In this document: one piece after another, positions 8,860 to 17,927 of the stretch
Position numbering within the stretch: the stretch's first letter is position 1
Layout of the letters: each line of letters starts with the position of its first letter
From: Methanothrix sp.
GTDB lineage: Archaea > Halobacteriota > Methanosarcinia > Methanotrichales > Methanotrichaceae
DNA length: 64,000 nucleotides
NCBI GenBank assembly: GCA_026394555.1
Contig: JAPKXZ010000021.1
Coordinates: forward strand, 1 to 64,000
Direction of reading: 5' to 3'
The notes under the pieces: model-generated
Database searches by the model: none
Seen by the model: the letters and a program-made list of their open reading frames with translations, nothing else
Told to the model about the DNA's origin: nothing
Made by a program: the position numbers and the translations under genes

Positions 8860-9288
8860 ATGGGCAAATTTTATAGAATTGGAGCAGTTATCGTCCTGTT
8901 CATCCTTTTAACATTGTTAGCAGCGCCCGGCTTTGGCCAGGAGACCAAGACGGCGTACACAAGGGATGGTATTCAATATGTTAGCAAGGAAAGGGTGGAC
9001 GAAAACATAAGATATGAATACGCGAAGCCTGGCGATTATAGGGAAGTGCAGGTCCCCATCAATACAATAGTAGTAGGCGCATCCGCCATTCCGGAAAATA
9101 TATCCCTGCCGGAAGGGGAAAAGGAGCCCGTTATAGAGGAGAATTCGCCACCAAAATCCAACCGGAATGCATCTGCTTCATCTTCGGAAAATAAATATCC
9201 TTATGCATCACTCTTCATAGGACTGCTGGCAATTGGCGGGCTGGTTTTCTTTATTGCATCCGTTTTTTCTGGGCGGGATCGTCAATAA
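8860..9288 (+). CDS. Secreted, C-terminally membrane-anchored protein of unknown function
   Basis: No family is recognised. From ATG 8860 the 142-residue product has an N-terminal signal sequence (IGAVIVLFILLTLLAAPGFGQ), a hydrophilic middle, a Ser/Asn-rich linker near residue 105-120 and a C-terminal hydrophobic segment (ASLFIGLLAIGGLVFFIASVF) followed by a short basic tail. This is the layout of a surface protein anchored by its C-terminus. The track start at 8809 overlaps the end of pan and adds a non-hydrophobic stretch, so I rejected it. Confidence 0.65.
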   Translation: MGKFYRIGAVIVLFILLTLLAAPGFGQETKTAYTRDGIQYVSKERVDENIRYEYAKPGDYREVQVPINTIVVGASAIPENISLPEGEKEPVIEENSPPKSNRNASASSSENKYPYASLFIGLLAIGGLVFFIASVFSGRDRQ

Positions 9289-9328
9289 CAAAATGCAAGT
9301 GAAATCATAGCAGGGGAGATAGGCAGGA

Positions 9329-10348
9329 TCAAATCACTGCTTTTTTCACCCGAAAGTCTATGACCACATTGCTTCTGTGGGGCGCATAGCTTCTCACTAT
9401 ATTTTTGTAGAGCACTTCCCCACCGGCACCTATCTCCTCTGCCGCCTTTCTTATCAGGGCCTCATCTTTGTAAAGATCCTCTTCCAGAGCGATGCAGTAG
9501 TAATGGACCACGCCCCCCGACCTTGCCGCCCGCATGGCGGGAAGAAGGAATTCAGAGGCGCTGTGAGGAAGGTTCATGATCACGTGATCGGCTCGGTTCT
9601 CGTAATGCCGGGCCAGCTCTGCTGCATCGCCTTCCAGGATCTCGATATTATTTATTTTATTCAAAAGCGCATTTTCTCGCAGGTATTTCACGGCCACGGG
9701 ATTTTTGTCCATGGCGATGACGTCTGCCCCCTTTTTGGCCAAGAGCAGGGCAAACGGCCCCACGCCTGCGAACATATCCAGCACGACATCGCCCGGGCTG
9801 ACCAGGCTGGCGATGCGAAGTCGTTCCGTGCCCAGACGAGGCGTGAAATAGGCACCTTCCAGGTCCACCCGGTAGCGCCGGCCGTGCTCCCTGTGCAGAG
9901 TGACCGTGCCAGCCTCTCCGGCCACGTGCCGGAAGCGGCGGGTGCGAAATTCCCCTTCTACGTCGGAGATGGGAGCAATGACCGTCTTTATGCTCTTGCT
10001 GGTGGACATGAGGGCAGCGGCCACGCGTTCTGCATCGCTGTCCTCCACCATGGCAATGTCGCCCACCACCTCGAAGCTGGGCCGAAAGCCCAGGAGATCC
10101 TCCGGGCTAGGGATCTTCTCTTCCGGCGGGAAGTTGATCTCTACCAGCTCAAACTCTGCAATGTTGCCGACCATCGCGGAGGACTTTTCATCCATCTGCA
10201 AAACCGGCAGATAGACATGGGATTCATCTGAGCAAATCTTGCGGCTGCGATCGAAGGCGCCCGTCTCCACCAGAGCTTTGCGAATTTTCTCTCCATTTTT
10301 TCGGCTAACCTTCAAACCCAGGGATTTATCCAGCATCTGGGGAGACAA
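9329..10348 (-). CDS. tRNA (guanine-37-N1)-methyltransferase (aTrm5)
   Basis: The 339-residue protein has a class I methyltransferase domain with the SAM-binding motif DVVLDMFAGVGPFALLLAKKGA and the Trm5 motif NLPHSA. Ahead of it is the N-terminal region typical of archaeal Trm5 (LGLKVSRKNGEKIRKALVE...). It methylates N1 of G37 in tRNAs to prevent frameshifting. Length and layout match the shorter Trm5b group. It converges with the membrane-anchored gene to its left; both ends are near a weak inverted repeat with a T-run (about 9315-9350). Confidence 0.9.
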   Translation of the reverse strand: MSPQMLDKSLGLKVSRKNGEKIRKALVETGAFDRSRKICSDESHVYLPVLQMDEKSSAMVGNIAEFELVEINFPPEEKIPSPEDLLGFRPSFEVVGDIAMVEDSDAERVAAALMSTSKSIKTVIAPISDVEGEFRTRRFRHVAGEAGTVTLHREHGRRYRVDLEGAYFTPRLGTERLRIASLVSPGDVVLDMFAGVGPFALLLAKKGADVIAMDKNPVAVKYLRENALLNKINNIEILEGDAAELARHYENRADHVIMNLPHSASEFLLPAMRAARSGGVVHYYCIALEEDLYKDEALIRKAAEEIGAGGEVLYKNIVRSYAPHRSNVVIDFRVKKAVI

Positions 10349-10461
10349 AAGGATGCATTCTATTAAATCTGTCTGTCCTGGCTGTGTCTTTGGAGCCTCG
10401 CTATTCAGTTAGGTATGCCGGAAATAGCTTTATCTCCATTCGAATCCTGGACAAAATCATT

Positions 10462-10734
10462 ATGCTAAAACGCAAAAATGGATACAAGGCAATATCGGCA
10501 TCCGAGATATCGCAATATGTCTACTGCCCTGTATCCTGGTACCTGAAAAGAACCGGAGTGCAGCCGCAATCATTCGGCCTGAAGAGAGGAATCGATGCGC
10601 ATGAAAAAGCAGGGAGCAGGCTGATTCTTCTGGAGAGGCGGGAGAGGGCAGCCGGCATGTTCCGACTGCTGGGTTATTTCTCTGCGATTGCTGCTATTTT
10701 ACTCACAGGATGGTTTTTATGGAATTATTTTTAA
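10462..10734 (+). CDS. N-terminal half of a split, membrane-anchored Cas4-like nuclease
   Basis: From ATG 10462 the product is 90 residues. It contains SEISQYVYCPVSWYLKRTG, which matches the first iron-sulphur Cys region of Cas4/RecB-like nucleases, and RGIDAHEKAGSR, which matches the conserved His of motif I. It ends in a transmembrane helix (LLGYFSAIAAILLTGWFLWNYF). The rest of the nuclease is encoded in the next, overlapping reading frame. Either this is a genuine two-subunit enzyme or a one-base frameshift in the T-rich junction. The track start at 10384 is upstream of any good ribosome-binding site. Confidence 0.65.
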   Translation: MLKRKNGYKAISASEISQYVYCPVSWYLKRTGVQPQSFGLKRGIDAHEKAGSRLILLERRERAAGMFRLLGYFSAIAAILLTGWFLWNYF

Positions 10735-11264
10735 TTTTATTTTTCTTGGTTTTTGCTCTCTTGATTTTGGCGGTTGCTTTTCAGTGGCTGTCAAAGAGAG
10801 AGTCGTCATCGGCAGAGACTATGCGCATGGTTTATGGAATTCCTGCGGGAAAGGTGATCTACTCAGATCTGGATCGCCCCGGAAAGGCCCTGTATTCCAG
10901 GAAACTAGGCATCAGCGGCAAGCCGGATTACATAGTAAAAGGCAGAGGCCGTAGCTTGATTCCTGTGGAGATCAAAAGCGGGCGAGCCGTGCAGCCCCAT
11001 AGGAATCACATCATGCAATTGGCAGCCTACTGCTACCTGGTGGAAGAGAACTACCGTCAGTCGGTACCCTTTGGGATAATTGTCTATTCCGATGCAAAAC
11101 AGCATAGAATCAATTTCGATAAATACCTGCGCTCCGAATTGCTGGCAACGGTAGACGAGATGAAGAGGACAATAGGACATGATTGTCCCAAAAGAACGCA
11201 TAACTACAAACAAAAATGCCGTCACTGTTCATTTAACGGGAGCTGCAAGAACAGTCTGCTTTAA
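10710..11264 (+). CDS. C-terminal half of a split, membrane-anchored Cas4-like PD-(D/E)XK nuclease
   Basis: The product begins with a strong transmembrane helix (about residues 4-27). It then carries the nuclease core: GKPDYIV gives the catalytic Asp, PVEIKSGR the ExK motif, and QLAAYCYLVEE the QxxxY motif. The C-terminal cluster CPKRTHNYKQKCRHCSFNGSC supplies three further Cys, so with the Cys of the preceding ORF a four-Cys Fe-S cluster could form. The start (ATG 10710 or 10719) lies inside the end of the preceding gene, in the other frame. No cas1, cas2 or array is nearby, so a CRISPR role is not supported. Confidence 0.7.
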   Translation: MVFMELFLILFFLVFALLILAVAFQWLSKRESSSAETMRMVYGIPAGKVIYSDLDRPGKALYSRKLGISGKPDYIVKGRGRSLIPVEIKSGRAVQPHRNHIMQLAAYCYLVEENYRQSVPFGIIVYSDAKQHRINFDKYLRSELLATVDEMKRTIGHDCPKRTHNYKQKCRHCSFNGSCKNSLL

Positions 11265-11370
11265 TAAGTAGGTATTTTTTATATCGCGATTAAACTTTTA
11301 ACAAAATGGCAGCCATGTCGAGGGGAATCATTATTAATTTTGAAACCGCATTAGTTTTGATGGAGAACGG

Positions 11371-12027
11371 ATGGTCATGATACGGCAGTTGGCTTTATTG
11401 GTTTTGTCATTGCTTCTGGTTTTGTTGCCCGCGGCTTTAGGGCTGCCTGACGAGGCAATTGGGCGTGTGGTAAGCGTGATCAGCGGCGACTCGCTGGGCA
11501 TAGAGATGCTGATCGCCGATGCAAGGACAAACAACATCGACAGCATCAAGCTCGCCGATATCCAAGCGCCCTCAACCGTAACCAAAGAAGGCAAAGCCGC
11601 CCAAAAATACGCCCTTTCTTTGCTCAAGAATAAGACCGTGTACCTCGATATCAATGACAATGCCTCCGGCGCACGAAACGAGTGGAGCCAGCTTATCTGT
11701 GTCATTTATCTCATGGATTCCGAATACCGCCCTGTCTGGCCGCCCGTTAACAGAATCCTTGTGGACGGCGGCTATGCCAGGCTCATTGACGAGAAGAATT
11801 GTGAATTCATTTCATCCGCCTGGTGGCTGCCTCCTCCCGTCTTCCCGCCGGGTGAAAATAGAGACCGGCTTTTGGCCATGCTGGAAGGAAGGCCTCAACC
11901 AGAACCGGTGACCTTTGTAGGGCCATCTTCCTCTTCGAACGGAGTGATAATGGGCAGTTCCAAAAAGGGCAGCATCTTGGAGAAGGACAGCGTATCCGGG
12001 CGCATGAGCATCGGATATCGCACCTGA
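11371..12027 (+). CDS. Secreted staphylococcal-nuclease-fold protein, probably catalytically altered
   Basis: After a signal peptide (LALLVLSLLLVLLPAALG) the region GRVVSVISGDSLGIE, SIKLADIQAPS and KEGKAAQKYALSLLKNKTVYL follows the strand order of thermonuclease (SNase) domains. Asp40 is kept. The usual Arg of the RLxGID strand is Lys60, the following catalytic Glu is Ser68, and the GR pair before the next strand is SQ. It may therefore bind rather than cut nucleic acid. A Ser-rich C-terminal tail follows. It lies directly downstream of the split Cas4-like pair, with a gap of about 105 bp. Confidence 0.65.
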   Translation: MVMIRQLALLVLSLLLVLLPAALGLPDEAIGRVVSVISGDSLGIEMLIADARTNNIDSIKLADIQAPSTVTKEGKAAQKYALSLLKNKTVYLDINDNASGARNEWSQLICVIYLMDSEYRPVWPPVNRILVDGGYARLIDEKNCEFISSAWWLPPPVFPPGENRDRLLAMLEGRPQPEPVTFVGPSSSSNGVIMGSSKKGSILEKDSVSGRMSIGYRT

Positions 12028-12070
12028 GGCGCGGGGAACTATCCTGAACGCCAAATAAACCAATGTTTTG

Positions 12071-12135
12071 ACTTCGCGGCTTCGCGTGAAACCGGAACCG
12101 GTTGAATCTCACGCGAAGCCTCGATTGGCGCAAAG
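12071..12135. repeat. Dispersed GC-rich inverted repeat (GCGAAG family)
   Basis: GGCTTCGCGTGA and its exact complement TCACGCGAAGCC face each other around an ACCGG-type palindromic centre. Related units occur at 45569-45627 and 60266-60298. It lies between the SNase-like gene and proS and could act as a terminator or be a mobile repeat. Confidence 0.7.
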
Positions 12136-12211
12136 AACGATTAGCCGTTCACAGAGAACGCATCGATGTTGATAAAAAGAGTGCGGCGGTTTTGGCACTC
12201 TCGCTCCGTTT

Positions 12212-13669
12212 TCAGTACTGCCGGGCCATGTAGGTTCGCCCCGCGCTCAACTTGCCGCAGACAGCACAGGCGGCCTCAGGGAAGCTCTGGTACTGCGGCT
12301 CGCCCAGCATGTTCGCCTCCACCTGGTTCTCCAGCTGATGGCCGCATTCCACCGCTCCACACCAGGGCACCAGGGCCACGCCCACCTGCGTCTGAACCTT
12401 GGCTTCCTCAATGCTGGCGGTCTCTTTTACCTTGGCATCGTGAAGATTCGTGGCCTTAGTGTAGAGCGCTGCCTGAAGCTCTTCCGCCTCTTTGTTGATG
12501 GCTTCGACCAGCCCAACCAACGGCACTGCTTTCTTGGCTCCGTCGCGACGGACCAGGGTGACGACACCCTTCTCAATGTCTCTGGGCCCAACCTCCAGAC
12601 GGATGGGCACGCCCTTCATCTCCCACTTGTAGAACTTGGCTCCCGGCCGCTCATCGCTGGTATCCAGCTTCACGGCAACGCCGGCAGCAGCAAGCTCGCC
12701 CTGCAGATTCCGACTGACGGCCAGCACCTTCTCTTTGTCGCCCAGAAGAATGGGCACTATTACTACCTGAATAGGGGCCACGCCCCAGGGCAGGACCAGG
12801 CCCTTTTCGTCTCCGTGCACGGATATGAGAGCGGCAATGCAGCGCTCCGATATGCCGTAGCAGGTCTGAGAGACCAGCTTCTGCTCGCCGTTCTCTGCCT
12901 CGTAGGTGATCTCGTAGGTCTTGGCGAAGGTAGATCCCAGGTGGTGCGCCGTGCCCACTTGCAGCGTCTTGCCGTCGGGCATGATCACATCTATGGCCGT
13001 GGTGTAGTCCGCACCGGGGAACTTGTCCCAGCTAGGGCGGCGGCTTACCAGGAAGGGCAAAGCCAGGCGGCGGTAGAACTCCGAGTACCGGGAAATGGCC
13101 ACCTCTACCTGTTCTGCCGCATCTTCCCAGGTGGCGTGAACGGTGTGCGCCTCCTTGAAGGAGGTGATCTCGCGCAGACGTATGAGCGGCCGGGTGTGCT
13201 TGGTCTCATAACGAAAGGTGTTGACAATCTGGTAAATTCGTAGCGGCAGATCGGCATGCGACCTGATCCAGAGCTTGAACATGGGATAGATGGCCGTCTC
13301 GCTGGTAGGCCGCAGCGCGAGCTTGACTTCCAGGGGCGTTGTCCCGCCAGAGGTCACCCAGTAGACCTCCTCCTCGAAGCCCTTGATGTGCTGCGCCTCC
13401 TTCATGAACTCGTTTTCCGGTATCAAGAGGGGAAACTGGGTCTCCTGATGATCGGGATCTAAGAGCTCGCGGATAACTGCGTAGACATTCTTTTTGAGGG
13501 CAAAGCCGAAGGGAAACCAGACGCACATGCCCTTGACGGGATATCGGTTATCGACGATCTCCGCCGTCATGAGCAATTCATGATACCACTCGCTAAAGCT
13601 GTCCTTGCCGGGAAGCTTGGCTTGCTTGTTATCCTTTGCCTTGGATTTAATTATCTTGGAATCGGTCAT
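12212..13669 (-). CDS. proS: Prolyl-tRNA synthetase (archaeal/eukaryotic type)
   Basis: The 485-residue class II synthetase has motif 1 around [21 protein letters not shown], motif 2 in [29 protein letters not shown] and motif 3-like [13 protein letters not shown] with [10 protein letters not shown]. The anticodon-binding domain follows, and the C-terminal zinc-binding region (CGAVECGHQ..., CAVCGKL) ends in a Tyr as in the archaeal form. It charges tRNA-Pro. The start overlaps the SpoIIM-like gene's stop by 4 nt, so the two are co-transcribed. Confidence 0.95.
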   Translation of the reverse strand: MTDSKIIKSKAKDNKQAKLPGKDSFSEWYHELLMTAEIVDNRYPVKGMCVWFPFGFALKKNVYAVIRELLDPDHQETQFPLLIPENEFMKEAQHIKGFEEEVYWVTSGGTTPLEVKLALRPTSETAIYPMFKLWIRSHADLPLRIYQIVNTFRYETKHTRPLIRLREITSFKEAHTVHATWEDAAEQVEVAISRYSEFYRRLALPFLVSRRPSWDKFPGADYTTAIDVIMPDGKTLQVGTAHHLGSTFAKTYEITYEAENGEQKLVSQTCYGISERCIAALISVHGDEKGLVLPWGVAPIQVVIVPILLGDKEKVLAVSRNLQGELAAAGVAVKLDTSDERPGAKFYKWEMKGVPIRLEVGPRDIEKGVVTLVRRDGAKKAVPLVGLVEAINKEAEELQAALYTKATNLHDAKVKETASIEEAKVQTQVGVALVPWCGAVECGHQLENQVEANMLGEPQYQSFPEAACAVCGKLSAGRTYMARQY

Positions 13670-14250
13670 GTAACCACCGATATAGCGATAGGGGTAATAA
13701 AAGTTTCAATGGCCGCGGCCAGGAAGAGCAGCGGCGTAACAATGCGCCAGAGGAAATGAATTGCGATCCGAATCTCGCCGGAAAGGTCTGCCTTCTCTTT
13801 GGCCAGGGTCAGAGCCAGCAGATAGCCCAGCCTAAAGCCGATAGCAATGCAGACCAGGACTACAGGCAGCTCAATGATGCCGTGGGGCAGGATGCCGGCC
13901 AGCAGAAAGAGCCACCCTGCTTTTTGCACGGCAGCGTAGCCCACTATGCCCAACAGAAATCCGTTACTGGTAACGACCATCAGGGGAATAAGCCCCAGGC
14001 CCAGACCCAGCAGCATGGCCATTGCGCAGGCCAGGAGATTCTTCAGGAATATTATTACCATTATGAGTAGGGGTGGCTGATCCAAAATCCACTTCAGCAT
14101 CTGTAGCTCTTTCGTCCAGTTGGACGCCAGCTCTGGATCGAGCGCTGCGGCATAATAACCCATTACAGTCGTAATCCCGAAGATGAAGACAGACAGACCA
14201 ATGAATATGCGAATCGACTTCAGATAGGCCAGATCATCCTTAATTGACAA
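13666..14250 (-). CDS. Stage II sporulation protein M-like integral membrane protein
   Basis: The protein has about five transmembrane helices and the family motif [15 protein letters not shown]. The family is widespread in archaea and non-sporing bacteria; its biochemical role there is unknown. I use the TTG at 14250 rather than 14268 because GGGGAG sits eight bases before it. A TATA-like box (TTAAATAAAGG, minus strand, about 14279-14290) would put the transcription start near 14260, inside the longer version. It is translationally coupled to proS. Confidence 0.8.
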   Translation of the reverse strand: MSIKDDLAYLKSIRIFIGLSVFIFGITTVMGYYAAALDPELASNWTKELQMLKWILDQPPLLIMVIIFLKNLLACAMAMLLGLGLGLIPLMVVTSNGFLLGIVGYAAVQKAGWLFLLAGILPHGIIELPVVLVCIAIGFRLGYLLALTLAKEKADLSGEIRIAIHFLWRIVTPLLFLAAAIETFITPIAISVVT

Positions 14251-14302
14251 GCAATATCTCCCCTTCAACCTCGCCCGGCCTTTATTTAAGGATAGCGTGG
14301 TT

Positions 14303-14926
14303 TTATGATAGTGACGCGCTCAGGAAATAGATGCCAAAGCAGACCAAAAAGCCGCCGCATATTCCCAGGATTCGTCGATAATTCGTCTCGGAGAGGATGC
14401 TGCGTCCCCGGTCCAGGCTGATCGAGACCAGGGTGTACCATCCGAAGTCCGCGCCCCAGTGGCCGATCATGAAGAGGGCGGCTATGATTACTCCCGAGTG
14501 CAGGCCGGAGAGCACCAGGGCGCTGCCGATGGAGAGCCACCAGATCCAGAAGTAGGGATTGGCCGCGCTGGTGATAATTCCCGCCAGATAAGCATTGCCT
14601 ATTATCTGCCCCTCCGGCACGGCCAGTGTGGCGCTGCGGCTCCCCAACACAGTCATAAATCCAAAGATCATAAGGGCCAGGCCGCCCGCCAGAGCGATAG
14701 CGCGGGAATACCCTTGCATGGCATCAGCCAGCCCGCCGATGATGAGGAGAAATATCAAGGTCTCAACCAGAGCGTGGCCTGCTGCCACCTTGGGGCCGGC
14801 CGTCCAACCGTCTTTGAGAGAGGAGTTGACCGTGGCCACCAGCGTCGGCCCGGGAGCCAGCGCGCCCGTAAGGCCGATGGTAAAGGCCATTGCCAGCATC
14901 TGTAGGATCTCGTACATCTCCCTCAC
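14303..14926 (-). CDS. LysE-family translocator
   Basis: The 207-residue hydrophobic protein has six predicted transmembrane helices and the LysE/RhtB signatures GALAPGPTLVATVNSSLKDGW, GHALVETLIFLL and SAANPYFWIWW. Relatives export amino acids or other small molecules across the cytoplasmic membrane. The substrate cannot be inferred. It lies between the SpoIIM-like gene and tRNA-Ala on the minus strand with its own spacing on both sides, so it is probably transcribed alone. Confidence 0.85.
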   Translation of the reverse strand: MREMYEILQMLAMAFTIGLTGALAPGPTLVATVNSSLKDGWTAGPKVAAGHALVETLIFLLIIGGLADAMQGYSRAIALAGGLALMIFGFMTVLGSRSATLAVPEGQIIGNAYLAGIITSAANPYFWIWWLSIGSALVLSGLHSGVIIAALFMIGHWGADFGWYTLVSISLDRGRSILSETNYRRILGICGGFLVCFGIYFLSASLS

Positions 14927-15050
14927 TCCTTTGTCGGATTTCCAGACAAAATACGCTCTAATCTAAGCCAATGACCAAAGACCTTCGGCATAAGCCTTTG
15001 CCCTGAGCAATGATGCTCGAACGAATTAAGCCACGGAAAAGAGACAAAAA

Positions 15051-15123
15051 TGGACAGGTCGGGATTTGAACCCGAGGCCTCTACCATGCCAAGGTAGCGA
15101 TCTTCCAGCTGATCTACCTGCCC
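15051..15123 (-). tRNA. tRNA-Ala (anticodon GGC)
   Basis: A 73-nt cloverleaf can be folded by eye. The acceptor stem is GGGCAGG/CCTGTCC with the diagnostic G3:U70 alanine pair, the anticodon loop is TTGGCAT with anticodon GGC, and the T-arm is TCGGG-TTCAAAT-CCCGA with discriminator A. CCA is not encoded. A TATA-like TTTAAATG lies upstream (about 15150 on the minus strand) and a T-run follows the 3' end. Confidence 0.93.
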
Positions 15124-15457
15124 AACAGCACTCAAGGTAAGTCGTACCCCATTTAAACATGTCGGTAGGAGGTCAGCCAATGGACTATCCGCATGTTAGC
15201 CTTTCCCTATTCTTCCCACAGAAAAAGCAGTATCTTGCTTTTATTGGCCATCGAGCAGGAGGAGAAGAGCTCGATTAGCCGGAAGAGGCGATCCAGGTTT
15301 CCGATGAGATAAATTCGGGACATGGGGCCGAATTCCATTTTTATATGGCAGGAATGGACCATTTCCATCCAACTAGCATGGTGCGCGCAATGCCGCGAGA
15401 ATGCTCAGCCCAGATCCTAAGAGTTATATCCACCTTATCAAAATAGTAGCGACTATC

Positions 15458-15988
15458 ATGAAACATTTGGCAATAATATCTCTCTTGTTCATCCTTTCTG
15501 CAGGCAGCGGCGAAGGGACCATGTATCTCTATGGCGGCAGCGACGCCTACGGCCAAGGTCTGAGCTATCCTGGTTACACCAGCCCTCTCTCCCTCGCCTC
15601 CTTTGTGGCCAGCAACAACACCACCGCCGTATCACCAGTATTCCTGATCGCCACGGTCTTCCGGCCCGAGTTCAGGTTTATAAACCAGAACCGCTCCGGC
15701 TATTATCATCCCATCCAGCCCCTCTGGGATCAGTTTACCTTTTATATGCCGTTTCTCAGCAGCCAGGACTGGTTTTCCGGCAGCAACATTAGCTATGTCC
15801 CTGCCGTCAAGGATTTCCTGAAAGAGGACTGGAAACCGACAGACCCGAATTATGACACTCCGGCGATAAGGCAGTTTATGCAAGAAGACGGCTATCGGGA
15901 AGGCGTCGAGCAGCACAACGATCCGGACCGCCTGGAACTGAATCATTTCCTGGATGATGATGAGCCGCCTGGTAGGCCGCTATTATGA
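15458..15988 (+). CDS. Secreted protein of unknown function
   Basis: From ATG 15458 the product starts with a signal peptide (MKHLAIISLLFILSAGSGEG). The mature part is rich in aromatic residues and Asn/Ser-Thr sites, with an acidic C-terminus (LNHFLDDDEPPG). I recognise no domain. The track start at 15401 adds a non-hydrophobic leader and is not supported. The last six bases overlap the end of the convergent beta-CASP gene. It may be lineage specific. Confidence 0.6.
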   Translation: MKHLAIISLLFILSAGSGEGTMYLYGGSDAYGQGLSYPGYTSPLSLASFVASNNTTAVSPVFLIATVFRPEFRFINQNRSGYYHPIQPLWDQFTFYMPFLSSQDWFSGSNISYVPAVKDFLKEDWKPTDPNYDTPAIRQFMQEDGYREGVEQHNDPDRLELNHFLDDDEPPGRPLL

Positions 15989-17392
15989 AATTGAGAACCG
16001 CTCTCCTCTTGCAGGAATTACCACATTGCCAATTCCCAAACGGCTCAGCCCTGCGGCCATAGCCTTTGTCGCATCCGGCTCGCCGTGCACCACAAACACA
16101 CGTTCTGGCTTCTTCGGAATTGCTGCGATGAAATCGAGCAGCTCGCCCTCATCCGCATGGGCGCTGTAGCCATCAATTTCCTCTATTCTTGCCCTTACTT
16201 CGTACTCCTCGCCGTATATGCGCACGGTCCGATCTCCCTGCAAGAGCTTTCGTCCCAGAGTATTCTCCGCCTGGTAGCCTACGAAAAGTACTGTGGTCTT
16301 GGTTTCGCCGATATTGCGGCTCAGGTGATGCAGCACTCTTCCCCCCTCGCACATACCCGAAGCGCTGATGATTATGGCTGGCTTTCCCAGGTTGTTAAGC
16401 GCCTTTGACTCCTCCGTACTGCGGGTGTACTTCAGCATATCAAAGCCAAAGGGGTCCTTCCCCCCATCTTGCAGCAAGAGCTTCTCGGTTTCCTCATCAT
16501 AGCACTCGGGATGCTGCCGGAAGATCTCGGTGACATTGGTTGCCAGAGGGCTGTCTACAAAAACGGGCATTGAGGGAATTTGTTTTGATTCCATCAATTC
16601 GTGCAGATGATAGACCACGTCCTGTGTTCTCCCTACGGCAAATGCGGGAATTATTAAGAGGCCGCCTCTATGCGCCGTCTCGCGTACGATTCTGGCCAGC
16701 TTCTCTTTGGCCTCACTCAAAGGACCGTGATTACGGCCGCCATAAGTCGACTCCGTGATGAGAACATCCGCCCGGCTGATAATATCCGGATCTCGCACTA
16801 CGGCGGCACCTTTTCTTCCCAGATCACCGGTGAAGGCGAGCGTTGTCACCTTCTTTTCCTCTTGCCCCTCGGCAATCTCCAGCGTCACCGTTGCCGAGCC
16901 AAGAATGTGTCCCGCATCTCTGAAGGTGAGTTTTATGCCGGGAAGGATCTCAAGTGGCCGACCGTATTCTACGGTTTGAAAGAGACTAAGTGTTGTCGTA
17001 ACATCATGTACTGTGTAAAGCGGCTTGAGAAAAGGCAATCTCTTTTCTATGTTTAGCTTGTTTACATATTTCGTGTCCATCTCCTGAAGGGAGGCGGAGT
17101 CGCGCAGCATGGCACTGCACAGGTCGCGCGTCGCTGATGTCGAGAAAATGCTGTTGTCAAAACCTAATTTTGCCAGCAGGGGCAATTTGCCGCTGTGGTC
17201 AAGATGGGCATGAGACAGCACAACCGCATCGATGCTCTTGACGTCAAAAGGAAATTCGGAATTTAGCTTCCTGGCTTCCTGCCGTTTGCCCTGCACCATT
17301 CCGCAGTCCAATAACACACGATGCCCATTTGCCTCAACCAGATGCATCGAGCCTGTCACGGCCTGCGCGGCTCCAAAGAATTGCAGTATCAA
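15983..17392 (-). CDS. Beta-CASP metallo-beta-lactamase RNA nuclease (CPSF-type, no KH domains)
   Basis: The 469-residue protein shows the metallo-beta-lactamase motif SHAHLDHSG, further metal-binding GDLGRKG and ESTYGGRNH, and the beta-CASP motifs AFAVGRTQDV, SASGMCEGGRVLHHL and EIDGYSAHAD. It starts directly with the nuclease domain, so it lacks the N-terminal KH domains of aCPSF1 and resembles aCPSF2-type enzymes. Expected role: endo- and/or 5'-3' exonuclease in RNA processing or decay in the cytoplasm. Confidence 0.9.
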   Translation of the reverse strand: MILQFFGAAQAVTGSMHLVEANGHRVLLDCGMVQGKRQEARKLNSEFPFDVKSIDAVVLSHAHLDHSGKLPLLAKLGFDNSIFSTSATRDLCSAMLRDSASLQEMDTKYVNKLNIEKRLPFLKPLYTVHDVTTTLSLFQTVEYGRPLEILPGIKLTFRDAGHILGSATVTLEIAEGQEEKKVTTLAFTGDLGRKGAAVVRDPDIISRADVLITESTYGGRNHGPLSEAKEKLARIVRETAHRGGLLIIPAFAVGRTQDVVYHLHELMESKQIPSMPVFVDSPLATNVTEIFRQHPECYDEETEKLLLQDGGKDPFGFDMLKYTRSTEESKALNNLGKPAIIISASGMCEGGRVLHHLSRNIGETKTTVLFVGYQAENTLGRKLLQGDRTVRIYGEEYEVRARIEEIDGYSAHADEGELLDFIAAIPKKPERVFVVHGEPDATKAMAAGLSRLGIGNVVIPARGERFSIS

Positions 17393-17526
17393 TTTAAACC
17401 ACCATTTCTAAAAGTCTTCTTTTTCTATATTCAGAGTTGGGACATCAGATATTTAGCCTGCTTAAGATAAATATCCTCTGTCTAGAAACTATTTAATGCC
17501 TGGAAAACTTATTTAAGTCAGTTGGA

Positions 17527-17910
17527 ATGATGTTGATTATGATTCATCCCGAGCGCGTATTCTCCTTCAAGGAGCTGGAAAGCGAGGACGATCTGGTAGA
17601 GGCCATGATCAACCATAAGTGGCCTATCTGTTACGGCTTCTACTTTGGAAATCTGCTCTACCTGGGTGACGGAGATAACGAGGATAAACCCGAGTACGCT
17701 GTCATGACGATCGATAAAACAGAAGGCCACCATGGCGTTCATGGCCGCGAGGTGGGAAGGATTAAACCTACTGGTTTGTCCGCAGAACAGGTCCATAAGT
17801 TCATCCAGGAGATGGCGGCAGGCCACTACAGCAGCGAAAATCCAGTCCAAATCGAGGCCGAGCCCATATGGCACCATAGCTGCCATTTCTGCCGGCTGGA
17901 AGAAGAATAA
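17527..17910 (+). CDS. Conserved hypothetical protein
   Basis: No family is recognised. The 127-residue product is acidic and soluble with no signal or membrane segment. It carries a cluster of His and Cys near the C-terminus (IWHHSCHFCRLEEE) that could bind a metal. Three possible starts (17527, 17530, 17539) are close together. TATA-like ATTTAA elements occur about 25-40 nt upstream. It precedes the DUF2278 gene by 17 nt and may be co-transcribed with it. Confidence 0.6.
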   Translation: MMLIMIHPERVFSFKELESEDDLVEAMINHKWPICYGFYFGNLLYLGDGDNEDKPEYAVMTIDKTEGHHGVHGREVGRIKPTGLSAEQVHKFIQEMAAGHYSSENPVQIEAEPIWHHSCHFCRLEEE

Positions 17911-17927
17911 GAATTTGATATATGTAG

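Noticed and set aside
9377-10231. A 284-residue plus-strand ORF opposite trm5
   Set aside because: Antisense shadow of the methyltransferase, with His/Cys-rich mirror composition and no domain.
10384-11264. A CRISPR-Cas locus around the Cas4-like genes
   Set aside because: No cas1, cas2 or effector genes and no regularly spaced direct repeats in the window.
12338-13243. A 301-residue plus-strand ORF opposite proS
   Set aside because: Antisense shadow of prolyl-tRNA synthetase; no recognisable motif.
15180-15278. A 32-codon ORF (MDYPHVSLSLFFPQ...) preceded by TAGGAGG
   Set aside because: Attractive ribosome-binding site, but no homology is recognised, and the nearby TTTAAA box would place transcription start after that site; the box is better explained as the tRNA-Ala promoter on the other strand.
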